From Herbidospora mongoliensis (GTDB lineage Bacteria > Actinomycetota > Actinomycetes > Streptosporangiales > Streptosporangiaceae), in assembly GCF_001570545.1 (NCBI RefSeq), contig NZ_BBXD01000008.1, positions 496,001-560,000 of the forward strand: a stretch of 64,000 bases of DNA, in the 5' to 3' direction. Both the position numbers and the translations under genes were made by a program. This document shows, in pieces, positions 17,120 through 25,576 of this stretch. How positions within the stretch are numbered: the first letter of the stretch is position 1; every line of letters begins with the position of its first letter. The notes under the pieces were generated by a model. It saw only the letters and a program-made list of their open reading frames with translations. It made no database searches and was not told where the DNA came from.

Positions 17120-18367
17120 ATGAGGTTCGGGACGTACGTGATCGCCCTAATCATGGGGCTGGGCTTCTGGGGGGCCGCGCTTCCTGCGCAGGCGGCCGCC
17201 CCGATCTCGGAGACCGGTATTGCCGGTCACTGGGACAAGCCGATTAAGAAGAAGTACAAGAAGTACAAGAAGATCAAGAAGGTCAAGCGCGCCAAGTGGG
17301 TCAAGTGGCGTCACAAGCGGCCGCGGGTGGAGTGGCACCACATTCACCACCGCCACCTGACTGACCACACCCGCCACTGGCTTCACAAGCACCACCACCA
17401 CAAGCGCGACTTCCACCACCGCCACCACCACCACAAGCACCACAAGCACTTGATCCACGAGAAGTGCATCCGGCATCACGATCACCACGTGATCCACCAC
17501 AAGCCGCGTAAGCACCACGAGCACGAGCACCACGGTCACCACGGTCATCACGGCCACCACGGTCACCACGTGCTCCCGCTTGAGCCGCTGGAGCCGACGA
17601 CGACCGGTTTCGAGGCGCTTGAGGGCGCCGAGACCGCTCCTCGCATGGACCAGGGCATGGAGCAGGGCATGGAGTGGGCCGACGGCATGCAGGTCGCCGA
17701 CGGTGCCGAGGTCATGGACGCCGGCTTCGGGTCGGGCCAGCGTCTCGCTGCGGTCGCTTCCGAGCACTGCAAGGGCGAAGAGACCGACGCCGAGGGCGAC
17801 GAGGACGCCGAGGGTGACGAGGGCCTTGAGGACGAAGTCCTCGAGGACGAGGAGCCCGGTGTCGAGGACGCCCAGGTCTGGGGCCACGAAAAGAAGAAGA
17901 AGCGTCACCACCACCACCATCACGGTGGCGGCATTCCCGGCCCGCCCGGCCCCGAGGGTCCTGAGGGCCCCGTCGGTCCCGCCGGTCCTGCCGGCCCCGC
18001 GGGTGCGAACGGCACCTCCGGTGCTCAGGGTCCCGCCGGTGCCACCGGCCCGGTCGGTCCTGTGGGCCCGGTCGGCGCCACCGGCGCTCAGGGTCCCGCG
18101 GGTTCGACGATCACTGGTGTGCTGCACGTCGCCGGTGCGCCGATCACCCTGCTCCCGCTGCTGAACGGCCAGGCCAGCGGTGGCAGCTGCCCCATCGGCA
18201 GCACGCTGATCGGTGGCTCGTGGACTGTCCCGCTGCTTGCGCAGGGCATTCCGATCGCGCCCACCCGCAGCGTCGCCAGTGGTACGCAGTGGCAGATGCA
18301 GTTCGTGAACACCGGGCTGCTGCCCACGGTGATCACGGTCTCGTCCACCTGCCTCGCCCACTCCTGA
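17120..18367 (+). CDS. Secreted Lys/His-rich collagen-like protein
   Basis: 415 residues from ATG 17120. A Sec signal peptide (about 1-27, ending ALPAQAAAP) is followed by a lysine-rich stretch (41-69), a histidine-rich segment (73-150) that ends in HGHHGHHGHHGHH, a Met/Glu segment, an acidic segment (219-255), a second basic-His block (257-268), about 19 Gly-X-Y triplets (271-329) and a beta-rich C-terminus of some 85 residues with two cysteines. The collagen part should form a triple helix; the His block should bind Ni, Zn or Cu. It stands alone. Function is unknown; a hyphal-surface or metal-binding fibre is inferred. Confidence 0.8.
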   Translation: MRFGTYVIALIMGLGFWGAALPAQAAAPISETGIAGHWDKPIKKKYKKYKKIKKVKRAKWVKWRHKRPRVEWHHIHHRHLTDHTRHWLHKHHHHKRDFHHRHHHHKHHKHLIHEKCIRHHDHHVIHHKPRKHHEHEHHGHHGHHGHHGHHVLPLEPLEPTTTGFEALEGAETAPRMDQGMEQGMEWADGMQVADGAEVMDAGFGSGQRLAAVASEHCKGEETDAEGDEDAEGDEGLEDEVLEDEEPGVEDAQVWGHEKKKKRHHHHHHGGGIPGPPGPEGPEGPVGPAGPAGPAGANGTSGAQGPAGATGPVGPVGPVGATGAQGPAGSTITGVLHVAGAPITLLPLLNGQASGGSCPIGSTLIGGSWTVPLLAQGIPIAPTRSVASGTQWQMQFVNTGLLPTVITVSSTCLAHS

Positions 18368-18378
18368 TCATTCAGGAG
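18361..18378. terminator. Short hairpin made from two convergent stop regions
   Basis: CTCCTGA and TCAGGAG form a 7-bp perfect stem with a 4-nt loop. Each arm contains the stop codon of one of the two convergent genes (TGA at 18365-18367 and the minus-strand stop at 18372-18374). It is weak as a terminator but is the only structure between the genes. Confidence 0.4.
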
Positions 18379-19511
18379 TCGGCCGGTAGATAGCGGGTCG
18401 AGAGCCAGATCACCGCTCCGAGGACCAGTCCTGCAGAAAGGGCCAGCCGAAGCGACGTCGCGTCGGCGAGGAACCCGATCAGGACTGGTCCGAGGAGTAG
18501 CCCGGCGTAGCCGATGGCGGCCGTCTGCGCGATGGCCGGCCCCGACTGCGCCGGGTCGGCGCCGCCCGCCAGCGACAGCGCGAACGGGATCACGGTGGCC
18601 ATCGCCACTCCGGCGACCAGCAGCCCGGCCAGGGCCACCCCCACCACCGGGGCCGTGATCACCACGGCGAACGACAGCGCCACCACGATGCCGCCGAACC
18701 GCAGGCACGCGGCGGCGCCGTAGCGTCTGCGCAGCCGGTCACCGGCCAGCCGGGCGGCCAGCATGCCACCGGCGAACAGCGGATAGCCGAGGGCGGCCAG
18801 CGACTCGGGGGCGCCGAGCACGTCGCGCAGGTAGAGGCCGTTCCAGTCGCCCACCATGCCCTCGATCATGAAGGCCGCGAAGACCACCACGCCGAGCACG
18901 TAGACCACCGGGGGCAGTCGCCGGCGTACCGCCGCGTCGCCGTCGTCGCTGCCGGGATCCGGCAGGTACGTGCGCGACAGCGCCGCCGCCACCGGCAGGC
19001 TGGCCAGCGCCACCAGGATCAGGTGGTCGCGGAACGACAGGTCCAGCCGGATCGCGCCGATCCCGATGGCCCCGGCCGCGATGGCCCCGATCGACCACCC
19101 GGCGTGGAACCCGCTCATCAGCGACCGGCCCGAGGCGTTCTCGGCCACGGCGCCCTGGGCGTTCATGGAGATGTCGAACAGCCCGACGGCCATGCCGAAC
19201 GCGGCCGCCGCGATGATCAGTACGAGATAACCGGGCGCCACCGCCACCCCGACGAGGGTGAGCGCGCTCAGCGGCATCGACAGGACGAGCAACCGGGCGC
19301 TGCCCAGCCGGTGCAGCAGGGGCCGGGAGCCCTGCATGGCCAGCAGCCCGCCGACCGCCCATGCGAGCAGGACGATGCCGAGCTGCGACTTGGTCAGGCC
19401 GATCGTGTCCGTCATGGCGGGGACGCGGACCGTCAGCGTGCCGGACATGATCCCGCACAGCACGAAAGCCAGCGTCGTTCCTAATCGGGCCCTGGTCAGG
19501 TCGTGCGCCAA
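18372..19511 (-). CDS. MFS transporter
   Basis: About 379 residues and twelve helices, with motifs GIMSGTLTVRVPAMTD in helix 1, LLAWAVGGLLAMQGSRPLLHRLG in the 2-3 loop and FDISMNAQG in helix 5; the last is typical of the YbjJ/FucP-like inner-membrane group. I prefer TTG at 19511 because GAGAGGA stands nine to ten bases before it; an in-frame ATG at 19586 would add 25 residues without helix character and would overlap the divergent promoter. Substrate unknown. Confidence 0.8.
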   Translation of the reverse strand: MAHDLTRARLGTTLAFVLCGIMSGTLTVRVPAMTDTIGLTKSQLGIVLLAWAVGGLLAMQGSRPLLHRLGSARLLVLSMPLSALTLVGVAVAPGYLVLIIAAAAFGMAVGLFDISMNAQGAVAENASGRSLMSGFHAGWSIGAIAAGAIGIGAIRLDLSFRDHLILVALASLPVAAALSRTYLPDPGSDDGDAAVRRRLPPVVYVLGVVVFAAFMIEGMVGDWNGLYLRDVLGAPESLAALGYPLFAGGMLAARLAGDRLRRRYGAAACLRFGGIVVALSFAVVITAPVVGVALAGLLVAGVAMATVIPFALSLAGGADPAQSGPAIAQTAAIGYAGLLLGPVLIGFLADATSLRLALSAGLVLGAVIWLSTRYLPADS

Positions 19512-19636
19512 CAGGGGTGTCCTCTCGTCGTAAGGGAGGATGGGCACGCAGAGCCGGACCAGATTACGTGTCAAGGTCGTTGTCATCTAATACTGGTCGG
19601 AAATATGTGAAATCGGGCACATGTCAGGATGGATTC

Positions 19637-20518
19637 ATGCGAGCCGGAATCACGATCCTTCCTGAACACCGCCGCCCGGAACTCGAACGCCGCTGGCGCG
19701 CGGCCGAGACCTACGGCTTCCACAGCGCGTGGACCTTCGACCACCTGGGCTGGCGGTCCCTCGTCGACGGCCCCTGGTTCGGCTCGGTGCCGACCCTGGC
19801 GGCCGCCGCGATGGTGACCTCGCACATCGAGATCGGCCTGCTGGTCGCCTCGCCGAACTTCCGCCACCCGGTGCCGTTCGCCCGCGACCTGACCACCCTC
19901 GACGACCTCTCCGAGGGCCGGTTCACGCTCGGCGTCGGCGCGGGCAGCCGGGGCGACTACGACTCCCGCGTCCTGGGCTGGAAGCCGGCCAGCCAGCACG
20001 CCCGCTACGCCGAGTTCGTCGAGGTGCTCGACCTGCTGCTGCGCAACGAGCGGGCGTCGTGGTCGGGCGACTACTACACGGCGGTCGAGGCCCGGAACAC
20101 GCCCGGCTGCGTGCAGCGCCCCCGCGTCCCGTTCCTGGTGGCGGCCAACGGGCCGAAGGCGATGGCGCTGGCGGCCCGGTTCGGCGAGGGCTGGGTCACC
20201 ACCGGCGCGCCCGGCATGGAGACCATGGGCGCATGGTGGGACGCGGTCGCCGAGGCGCACCGCCGGTTCGACGACGCGCTCGACGATCTGGGCCGTTCAC
20301 GTGAGCATGTGCGCCGACTTCTGCAGACCGATTCGGCACCTGTCTATTCACTGTCCAGTGTCGAGTGTTATCGCGATTTTGTAGGAAGGTCTGCCGAACT
20401 CGGTTTCACCGACATGGCGGCGCCCTGGCCGCGCGAGACTGGCATCTATGCCGGTGACGAATCGGTTCTCGACGCGGTGGCGGCGGACGTGCTGCCAGAA
20501 CTCAGAGGGGCGCAATGA
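19637..20518 (+). CDS. LLM class F420/flavin-dependent oxidoreductase
   Basis: 293 residues from ATG 19637, preceded by CAGGATGG. The bacterial-luciferase fold is shown by SAWTFDHLGW near residue 30, IEIGLLVASPNFRHPVPFAR, LSEGRFTLGVGAGS and PFLVAANGPKAMALAARFGEGWVT. In actinomycetes most members use F420, but the cofactor cannot be read with certainty. Its stop overlaps the start of the next gene as ATGA, so the oxidoreductase and the Crp/Fnr regulator are translationally coupled. Confidence 0.87.
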   Translation: MRAGITILPEHRRPELERRWRAAETYGFHSAWTFDHLGWRSLVDGPWFGSVPTLAAAAMVTSHIEIGLLVASPNFRHPVPFARDLTTLDDLSEGRFTLGVGAGSRGDYDSRVLGWKPASQHARYAEFVEVLDLLLRNERASWSGDYYTAVEARNTPGCVQRPRVPFLVAANGPKAMALAARFGEGWVTTGAPGMETMGAWWDAVAEAHRRFDDALDDLGRSREHVRRLLQTDSAPVYSLSSVECYRDFVGRSAELGFTDMAAPWPRETGIYAGDESVLDAVAADVLPELRGAQ

Positions 20519-21171
20519 CCGAACTCTTCGGCAACCTGACCCCAGAGGAACAGATCGACTTACGGACCCGCGGCCGGCAGCGCATGTGGGCTCGCGGGGA
20601 GATCGTCTTCACCGAGGGTGACCCGTCGACGTGGGTGCTCCTGGTCCTGTCGGGACGGGTGAAGATCTCGGCCGCGACCGAGTCGGGGACCGAAGTGGTC
20701 TTGGCCGTACGCGGCCCCGGCGCCGTCGTCGGGGAGATGGCCTCCATCGACGGCCAGCCCCGGTCGGCGACCGTGACCGCGGTCGAGCCGGTCGAGGGCC
20801 TGGCCATCCACGACTTCGCCGGGTTCCTGCGGGAGAACGGGCGGGTCGCCGTGCTGCTCATGCGGACCGTCACCGAGCGCCTGCGCGACGCCGACCGCAA
20901 ACGGGTCGAATACGGCGGGCTCGACACCGCCGTCCGGGTCGCCAACCGGCTCGTGGAACTGGCCGACCGCTACGGCGAGGAGGTGCCGGGCGGCGTCAGC
21001 CTGGTGCTCCCGCTCTCCCAGGACGAGCTGGCGAGCTGGGTCGGGTCCTCCCGCGAGGCCGTCAACAAGGCACTTCGCGGATTCCGTGACCGAGGTCTGA
21101 TCGAGACGGGCCGCCGGCGCGTACTTATATGTGACATGGACGGACTGCGGAGCCGCGCACGTCAGTCGTAG
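20515..21171 (+). CDS. Crp/Fnr-family transcriptional regulator
   Basis: 218 residues. The cyclic-nucleotide-binding fold covers about 10-125 (GEIVFTEGDPSTWVLLVLSG, VVGEMASIDGQPRSATVTA) and the C-terminal winged helix about 140-210 (LSQDELASWVGSSREAVNKA, RGLIETGRRRV). The phosphate-binding cassette GEMA...RSAT fits cAMP-type proteins, though no binding is proven. It is distinct from the global Crp at 56815. The coupling to the LLM oxidoreductase suggests they answer the same signal. Confidence 0.88.
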   Translation: MTELFGNLTPEEQIDLRTRGRQRMWARGEIVFTEGDPSTWVLLVLSGRVKISAATESGTEVVLAVRGPGAVVGEMASIDGQPRSATVTAVEPVEGLAIHDFAGFLRENGRVAVLLMRTVTERLRDADRKRVEYGGLDTAVRVANRLVELADRYGEEVPGGVSLVLPLSQDELASWVGSSREAVNKALRGFRDRGLIETGRRRVLICDMDGLRSRARQS

Positions 21172-21256
21172 TGAGTACTGGTTCACAGAACTTCCCGGTG
21201 GTCCGCCCTACTGTCGATCATGTTGCGGGAATGGTTCCGGGAAGGACGATGTGGAC

Positions 21257-21706
21257 ATGAGCGACCGCCTGGCGGAGTTCGCCGCCGTCTATGTCACGCT
21301 CTACACGACCCACATGATCGTGGATCACTGGATCCAGACCGATCACCAGGCCTGCACCAAGATCCAGCCCGGCTGGGCCGGTCGGCTGGCCAACACGTGG
21401 CACGTCCTGACCCACGTCGCACTCGCCTTCGTCGGCCTGATGGTGCTGGTCTGGCAGCTCGGCGCCGTCTTCGCCCCCGCCGACGTGGTGATCGGCCTGG
21501 CCGTCACCGGCGTCACTCACTGGATCGCCGACCGCCGCTGGCCGATCCAGTGGCTCGCCGCCAAGACCGGCCGGGCCAAGTTCAGCTCGCTCGGCATCCC
21601 GCGTCCCGGCCATGACGACAACCCCTCCATCGGGACGGGGGCGTATGTTCTTGACCAGACCTGGCATCTCGCCTGGCTCTTCGTCTCGGCACTGATCATC
21701 GTCTAG
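21257..21706 (+). CDS. Four-helix membrane protein, DUF3307-like
   Basis: 149 residues with His/Asp-rich membrane helices: TTHMIVDHWIQTD, TWHVLTHVALAFVGLMVL, VVIGLAVTGVTHWIADRRW and DQTWHLAWLFVSALII. The repeated H...D/H pattern inside helices resembles DUF3307 proteins and hints at metal or substrate binding in the membrane; no reaction is known. GGGAAGGA lies at 21239-21246, so GTG at 21251 is an alternative start two codons earlier. It precedes the phzF-like gene by 8 bp, likely one transcript. Confidence 0.7.
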   Translation: MSDRLAEFAAVYVTLYTTHMIVDHWIQTDHQACTKIQPGWAGRLANTWHVLTHVALAFVGLMVLVWQLGAVFAPADVVIGLAVTGVTHWIADRRWPIQWLAAKTGRAKFSSLGIPRPGHDDNPSIGTGAYVLDQTWHLAWLFVSALIIV

Positions 21707-21714
21707 GGGGCGTC

Positions 21715-22557
21715 ATGATCCTCAGGTACGCGGCCTTCACCACCGACCCGTCCGGCGGCAACCCGGCCGGGGTCGTGCTCGACGCCACCGGCCACACCGA
21801 CGCCGAGATGCTCGCCGTCGCCGCCGACCTGGGCTACTCCGAGACCGCGTTCCTGTTCCCCGAGGGCGGCTCCCGCTACACGATCCGCTACTTCAGCCCG
21901 CTGGCCGAGGTCGCCTTCTGCGGCCACGCCACCATCGCCACCTCGGTGGCGCTCGGCGAAGTCAGCGGCTCCGGCACCCTCCACCTCACCACCAAGGCCG
22001 GCCCGGTCGACGTCGACGTGGTGGCCGAACCGAACGGCCCGGTCACCGCCACGCTCACCTCGCCGCCCGCGAGCACCCGCGCGGCCGACCCCGCCGACGT
22101 CACGGCCGCGCTGAACGCCCTGGGATACGCCCCCGGCGACCTCGACCCCGCCTACCCGGTCCACGTCGCCAACGCCGGCATGAACCACCTGATCCTCGGC
22201 CTGACCTCACGAGAGCTGCTGGCCGGCCTCGACTACGACTTCGAGGCCCTCGGCGCCCTGATGGCCGCCCGCGACTGGATCACCGTGAACCTCTTCTGGG
22301 CCGAGTCGCCGCTGATCTTCCACGCCCGCAACCCGTTCCCGCCCGGCGGAGTGGTCGAAGACCCCGCCACCGGCGCGGCGGCCGCGGCCTTCACCGGCTA
22401 CCTGCGCGACCTCGCCCTGATCAAGGAGGACGACGTCGTCACCATCCACCAGGGCGCCGACATGGGCCGCCCCAGCCTGCTGACCGCCGCCCCGCTGCCC
22501 GACGACCAGCGGATCAGGGTCAGCGGCCGGGCCGTGAGGTTCGACAGCGAGCCCTGA
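21715..22557 (+). CDS. PhzF-family isomerase/epimerase
   Basis: 280 residues with the two-lobed diaminopimelate-epimerase-like fold. The catalytic Glu43 lies in YSETAF, with FCGHATIAT in the first lobe and NPFPPGGVVEDPATGAAAAAF in the second, all PhzF family marks. No other phenazine genes are present, so it is not evidence for phenazine synthesis; the family mostly has unknown substrates. It is probably co-transcribed with the membrane protein 8 bp upstream. Confidence 0.87.
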   Translation: MILRYAAFTTDPSGGNPAGVVLDATGHTDAEMLAVAADLGYSETAFLFPEGGSRYTIRYFSPLAEVAFCGHATIATSVALGEVSGSGTLHLTTKAGPVDVDVVAEPNGPVTATLTSPPASTRAADPADVTAALNALGYAPGDLDPAYPVHVANAGMNHLILGLTSRELLAGLDYDFEALGALMAARDWITVNLFWAESPLIFHARNPFPPGGVVEDPATGAAAAAFTGYLRDLALIKEDDVVTIHQGADMGRPSLLTAAPLPDDQRIRVSGRAVRFDSEP

Positions 22558-22628
22558 GCACCCCGGTCGGTCTGGCGTGAAAAGTGTACGATCATGCCGT
22601 GCCATGGCCCTGGTCGGCGGGGTCATGG

Positions 22629-23231
22629 CTAATGGGCGACATCCCAGAACGCGATCTCATGTTCCATCCCGCGCAGGAACAGTTCCCGTGCCCGCCCTGG
22701 ATGGACGTCGGCCTCGTCGATCATTGAAGCGATGCGTTCGGTGAGCGCCTGGAAACCCGGATCGGCGTAGGTGTCGACCCACGCCCGATAACGCGGCGCG
22801 GCCTTCTCGGCGAGTGCCTGACCGAGCGTCGAATAACCCCACATGCACGGATAGAGCGCCGCCAGCCCCTCGCCGTAATGGGCGGCGCTGTCGAGCAGGA
22901 ACTCGGTGTAGTCCGCGCACGCCTTGCCCTTGGTGGCCGTGTTCAGGTCGGCGCCGTAGCGGGCCGACATCGACCGGTGCAGCGAGAGTTCGTCGTGGAA
23001 GGTCGCGTAGGCGAGGTCGACGAGGTCGCCCAGATGCGCGTCGGGCGCCTGCCAGGCGAGCCGGGAGAAGACCCGGACGTAGTCGAGCAGGAACAGGTAG
23101 TCCTGTTCCAGCCAGGCGCGGAAGGTCGCCTCGGGCAGACTGCCGTCGGCGATCCCCCGGACGGTCGGATGGGCGAGCTGCCGCTCCACGAGCGGACGGC
23201 CGAGACTGTGCAGTTCTTGGGAAAGCGACAC
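22629..23231 (-). CDS. tenA: TenA-family aminopyrimidine aminohydrolase
   Basis: 200 residues, all-helical. The TenA active site can be mapped: Asp44 in EQDYLF, Tyr108 in CADYTEF, Cys129 in LYPCMWGY, Tyr133 in the same motif and a C-terminal Glu in GMEHEIAFWD. The presence of Cys129 places it in the TenA_C class, which hydrolyses aminopyrimidine in thiamine salvage. No thiamine genes flank it and no THI riboswitch is evident upstream. It is divergent from the Ser/Thr kinase gene, with 55 bp between. Confidence 0.86.
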   Translation of the reverse strand: MSLSQELHSLGRPLVERQLAHPTVRGIADGSLPEATFRAWLEQDYLFLLDYVRVFSRLAWQAPDAHLGDLVDLAYATFHDELSLHRSMSARYGADLNTATKGKACADYTEFLLDSAAHYGEGLAALYPCMWGYSTLGQALAEKAAPRYRAWVDTYADPGFQALTERIASMIDEADVHPGRARELFLRGMEHEIAFWDVAH

Positions 23232-23286
23232 GACCCCATTTTTACCCGCCGGGTCCGACGATTCCCCCGGGCGCTAAGGTGATGCC

Positions 23287-24681
23287 ATGCCCGCTGGCCC
23301 ACTGGAGCCGGGAGATCCGCCCGCACTCGGAGCCTTCGAACTGGTTCGGCGGCTGGGCGAGGGCGGTCAGGGGATCGTCTACGAAGCCCGCTCCCCGGCC
23401 GGTGAGCGGGTGGCCGTCAAACTGCTGCGCGGCGGGGCCGATCCCGGCATCCGGCGGCGGCTGGCGCGAGAGCTGGAGTCCGCGCAGCGGGTCGCGCCCT
23501 TCTGCACCGCCCGGGTCCTGCACGCCGAGCTCGACCGGCCCGCTCCCTTCGTGGTCAGCGAGTTCATCGACGGGCCCTCCCTGCAGGACCGGCTGCGTGA
23601 TCTGGGGCCTCTGCGCGGAGGCGACCTCGAGCGGCTGGCCGTGAACACCGCCGCCGCGCTGGCGGCGATCCACACCGCCGGGGTGGTCCACCGCGACTTC
23701 AAGCCCGCCAACATCCTGCTCGGCCCCGACGGGCCGCGCGTGGTCGACTTCGGCATCGCCCAGCTCGCCGACGCGAGCACGATGCCCACATCCATTTCCG
23801 GCACCCCGCCCTACATGGCCCCCGAGCAGCTCAACGGCGTCCACGGGTCGGCCGCGGCCGACGTGTTCTCGTGGGCGGCGACCATGGTCTACGCGGCGAC
23901 CGGCGAGCCGCCGTTCGGCAACGACACCGTGGCGGCCGTCTTCAGCCGCATCCTCACCGCGCCGCCCCGGCTCGACGGCGTGCCCTCGCCCCTGCGGGAG
24001 ACCCTGACCCGCTGCCTGGCCAAAGACCCCGAGTCCCGGCCCACGGCCCACGACCTGTTCACCCTGCTCGTCGGAACGGGCCCGCAGACGGCGGTGCTGC
24101 GGGAGCGGAAGCGCCACATGGGGGCGCGCCTGGCCGCCGCCGGCGTCGGCTTCGCCATCGCGGTGACGGCCGGAATCGTGTGGACCGCCGTCGGCGGCCC
24201 CTCGGAAACCGGCGCCCAGACCGACCCGGCCACCCGGGCCGTCGAGCAGGACCCGGCCACCGAATCGGGTGGCCAGGAGGATCCCGCGACCGATTCCGGC
24301 GGCCAGGAGAGCTCCGCCGCGACCGCCGACGGGCAAGGAGGCGGCCGGGCCGCCCAGGGCGAGGGCATCCCCGAATCCTTCGCCGGGACCTGGACCGGCG
24401 AGGTCTTCCGCGACGACGATCGCTCCAATCCGACCGCCGTCACGCTCACGCTCGAACGCGGCGCCCAGCGGGGCACCTGGCAGCGCGACGACTGCGAGCA
24501 GGCCGTCCAGCTCAGCGGGACCCGCCAGAACGGCGAGATCCTGCTGATGGCCCTCGTCCAGCGTGGTCAGTGCGTCGGGGGCGACATCACCCTCACGCTC
24601 ATCAAACCGGCCACGCTGGGCTTCGAAGGTCAGGAGGGCGGCGGCTCGACCGGATACCAGGGCACCCTCGGCAGGTCCTGA
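23287..24681 (+). CDS. Membrane-anchored Ser/Thr protein kinase
   Basis: 464 residues. The kinase domain spans about 17-265: glycine loop LGEGGQGIVYEA, Lys45 in VAVKLL, HRDFKPANILL with catalytic Asp137, DFG at 154-156 and APE at 178-180. A single membrane helix (about 280-303) follows, then an acidic Gln/Gly/Asp-rich linker and an extracellular beta-rich domain (about 365-464) with two cysteines. The layout is the PknB/Hanks-type receptor form, but no PASTA repeats are present; the outer domain is unassigned. It converges on a lipoprotein gene 4 bp away. Confidence 0.9.
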   Translation: MPAGPLEPGDPPALGAFELVRRLGEGGQGIVYEARSPAGERVAVKLLRGGADPGIRRRLARELESAQRVAPFCTARVLHAELDRPAPFVVSEFIDGPSLQDRLRDLGPLRGGDLERLAVNTAAALAAIHTAGVVHRDFKPANILLGPDGPRVVDFGIAQLADASTMPTSISGTPPYMAPEQLNGVHGSAAADVFSWAATMVYAATGEPPFGNDTVAAVFSRILTAPPRLDGVPSPLRETLTRCLAKDPESRPTAHDLFTLLVGTGPQTAVLRERKRHMGARLAAAGVGFAIAVTAGIVWTAVGGPSETGAQTDPATRAVEQDPATESGGQEDPATDSGGQESSAATADGQGGGRAAQGEGIPESFAGTWTGEVFRDDDRSNPTAVTLTLERGAQRGTWQRDDCEQAVQLSGTRQNGEILLMALVQRGQCVGGDITLTLIKPATLGFEGQEGGGSTGYQGTLGRS

Positions 24682-24685
24682 GAGG

Positions 24686-25519
24686 TCATGCCCGGGTGAT
24701 CTGGAACGTGTAGCCGCCGGTCTTGGCGGCCCCCGACCTGACGACCAGCGCGTAGGACCCGTCGCCGTTCGCGAGGGCGATGTCCGCCTCGTACCCGCAC
24801 AGCGGGATCGGCTGGCGCGGGGTCGAGATGCTCTTCTCGGCCGCGTCCACGAGCTCCAGTTCGATGGCCTCGCAGGCGCCGTTCCCGCCGATGATCTTAA
24901 TGGCCTTCGCGCCGTCGGAGTCGAACTCGTAGCGGTCGATGCGGCCGGGCACGTCGAGCTGGCCGTTGATGTTCAGGCCGATCGTGGTGGGGATGTCGCG
25001 GACCTTCACCGTCGCCACGCGGAAGCTGTAGGGGCCGATGACGTTCGTGCCCCCGTACACCTCGAGACGGTGTTTCCCGGCTTTGGTGAGCTTCACGACG
25101 GTGGAACCCCACGAGAAGGCGACCCCGGCCGGGCCGATCGGTTCGCCGTCGACCTCGGAGACGACCTGGAACTCGATGGCGTCGCCGGACATGTCGGTCA
25201 CGAAGAACTCGCGGGCGTCGCCCAGGTCGAGCGGGTAGGCGTCCCGCTGCCCGGCGCGGGTGAGCTCGGCCGAGATCTCGGCGCCGTCGGCGATGACGCC
25301 GGGCTGAGCCTCCGCAGGATCCGAAGCCGGATCCGAAGCCGGATCCGAAGCCGGATCCGAAGACGGGTCCGAGGGGGCGGCCGGTTCGTCGGAGGCTTCG
25401 GGGGCGGCGGTGCTGGTCACCTCGTGTGCGGTGCCAGTGGTGGGCTGTTCGCCGGAGAGGGCGGCGCAGCCAGTGGTGAGTGCGAGGAAGACGACGGCGA
25501 GGGGGAGAGCGGCCTTCAT
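24686..25519 (-). CDS. Lipoprotein with SDPA repeats
   Basis: 277 residues from ATG 25519 (MKAALPLAVVFLALTTGC). LTTGC is a lipobox, giving a lipid-modified Cys18. The mature part starts with a Thr/Ser/Pro-rich linker holding repeated SDPA units (four 12-bp DNA repeats), then two beta-rich halves resembling pre-peptidase C-terminal (PPC) modules: AGQRDAYPLDLGDAREFF and PGRIDRYEFDSDGAKAI. It is thus an envelope-anchored binding protein with no visible enzyme motif. It converges on the kinase gene and may act in the same envelope process, though this is only positional. Confidence 0.75.
   Translation of the reverse strand: MKAALPLAVVFLALTTGCAALSGEQPTTGTAHEVTSTAAPEASDEPAAPSDPSSDPASDPASDPASDPAEAQPGVIADGAEISAELTRAGQRDAYPLDLGDAREFFVTDMSGDAIEFQVVSEVDGEPIGPAGVAFSWGSTVVKLTKAGKHRLEVYGGTNVIGPYSFRVATVKVRDIPTTIGLNINGQLDVPGRIDRYEFDSDGAKAIKIIGGNGACEAIELELVDAAEKSISTPRQPIPLCGYEADIALANGDGSYALVVRSGAAKTGGYTFQITRA
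25317..25364. repeat. Four 12-bp tandem repeats inside the lipoprotein gene
   Basis: GGATCCGAAGCC is repeated head to tail three times, with a fourth copy differing at one base. It encodes the SDPA linker. In-frame 12-bp units allow linker length to vary by slippage without breaking the gene. Confidence 0.85.
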
Positions 25520-25576
25520 GACACCAATAGTGCTCAATTCGGCTTGCAGTCGGCTTTACGGCCGCTCTCCTTGCAA

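Noticed and set aside
17147-18361. 404-codon minus-strand frame opposite the collagen-like gene
   Set aside because: Its Val/Leu/Gly/Thr repeats are the mirror of the His, Lys and Gly-X-Y codons; the plus frame has a signal peptide and proper stop.
21715-22557. Phenazine biosynthesis locus
   Set aside because: A PhzF-family gene alone, with no phzA-E/G homologues nearby, does not indicate phenazine production.
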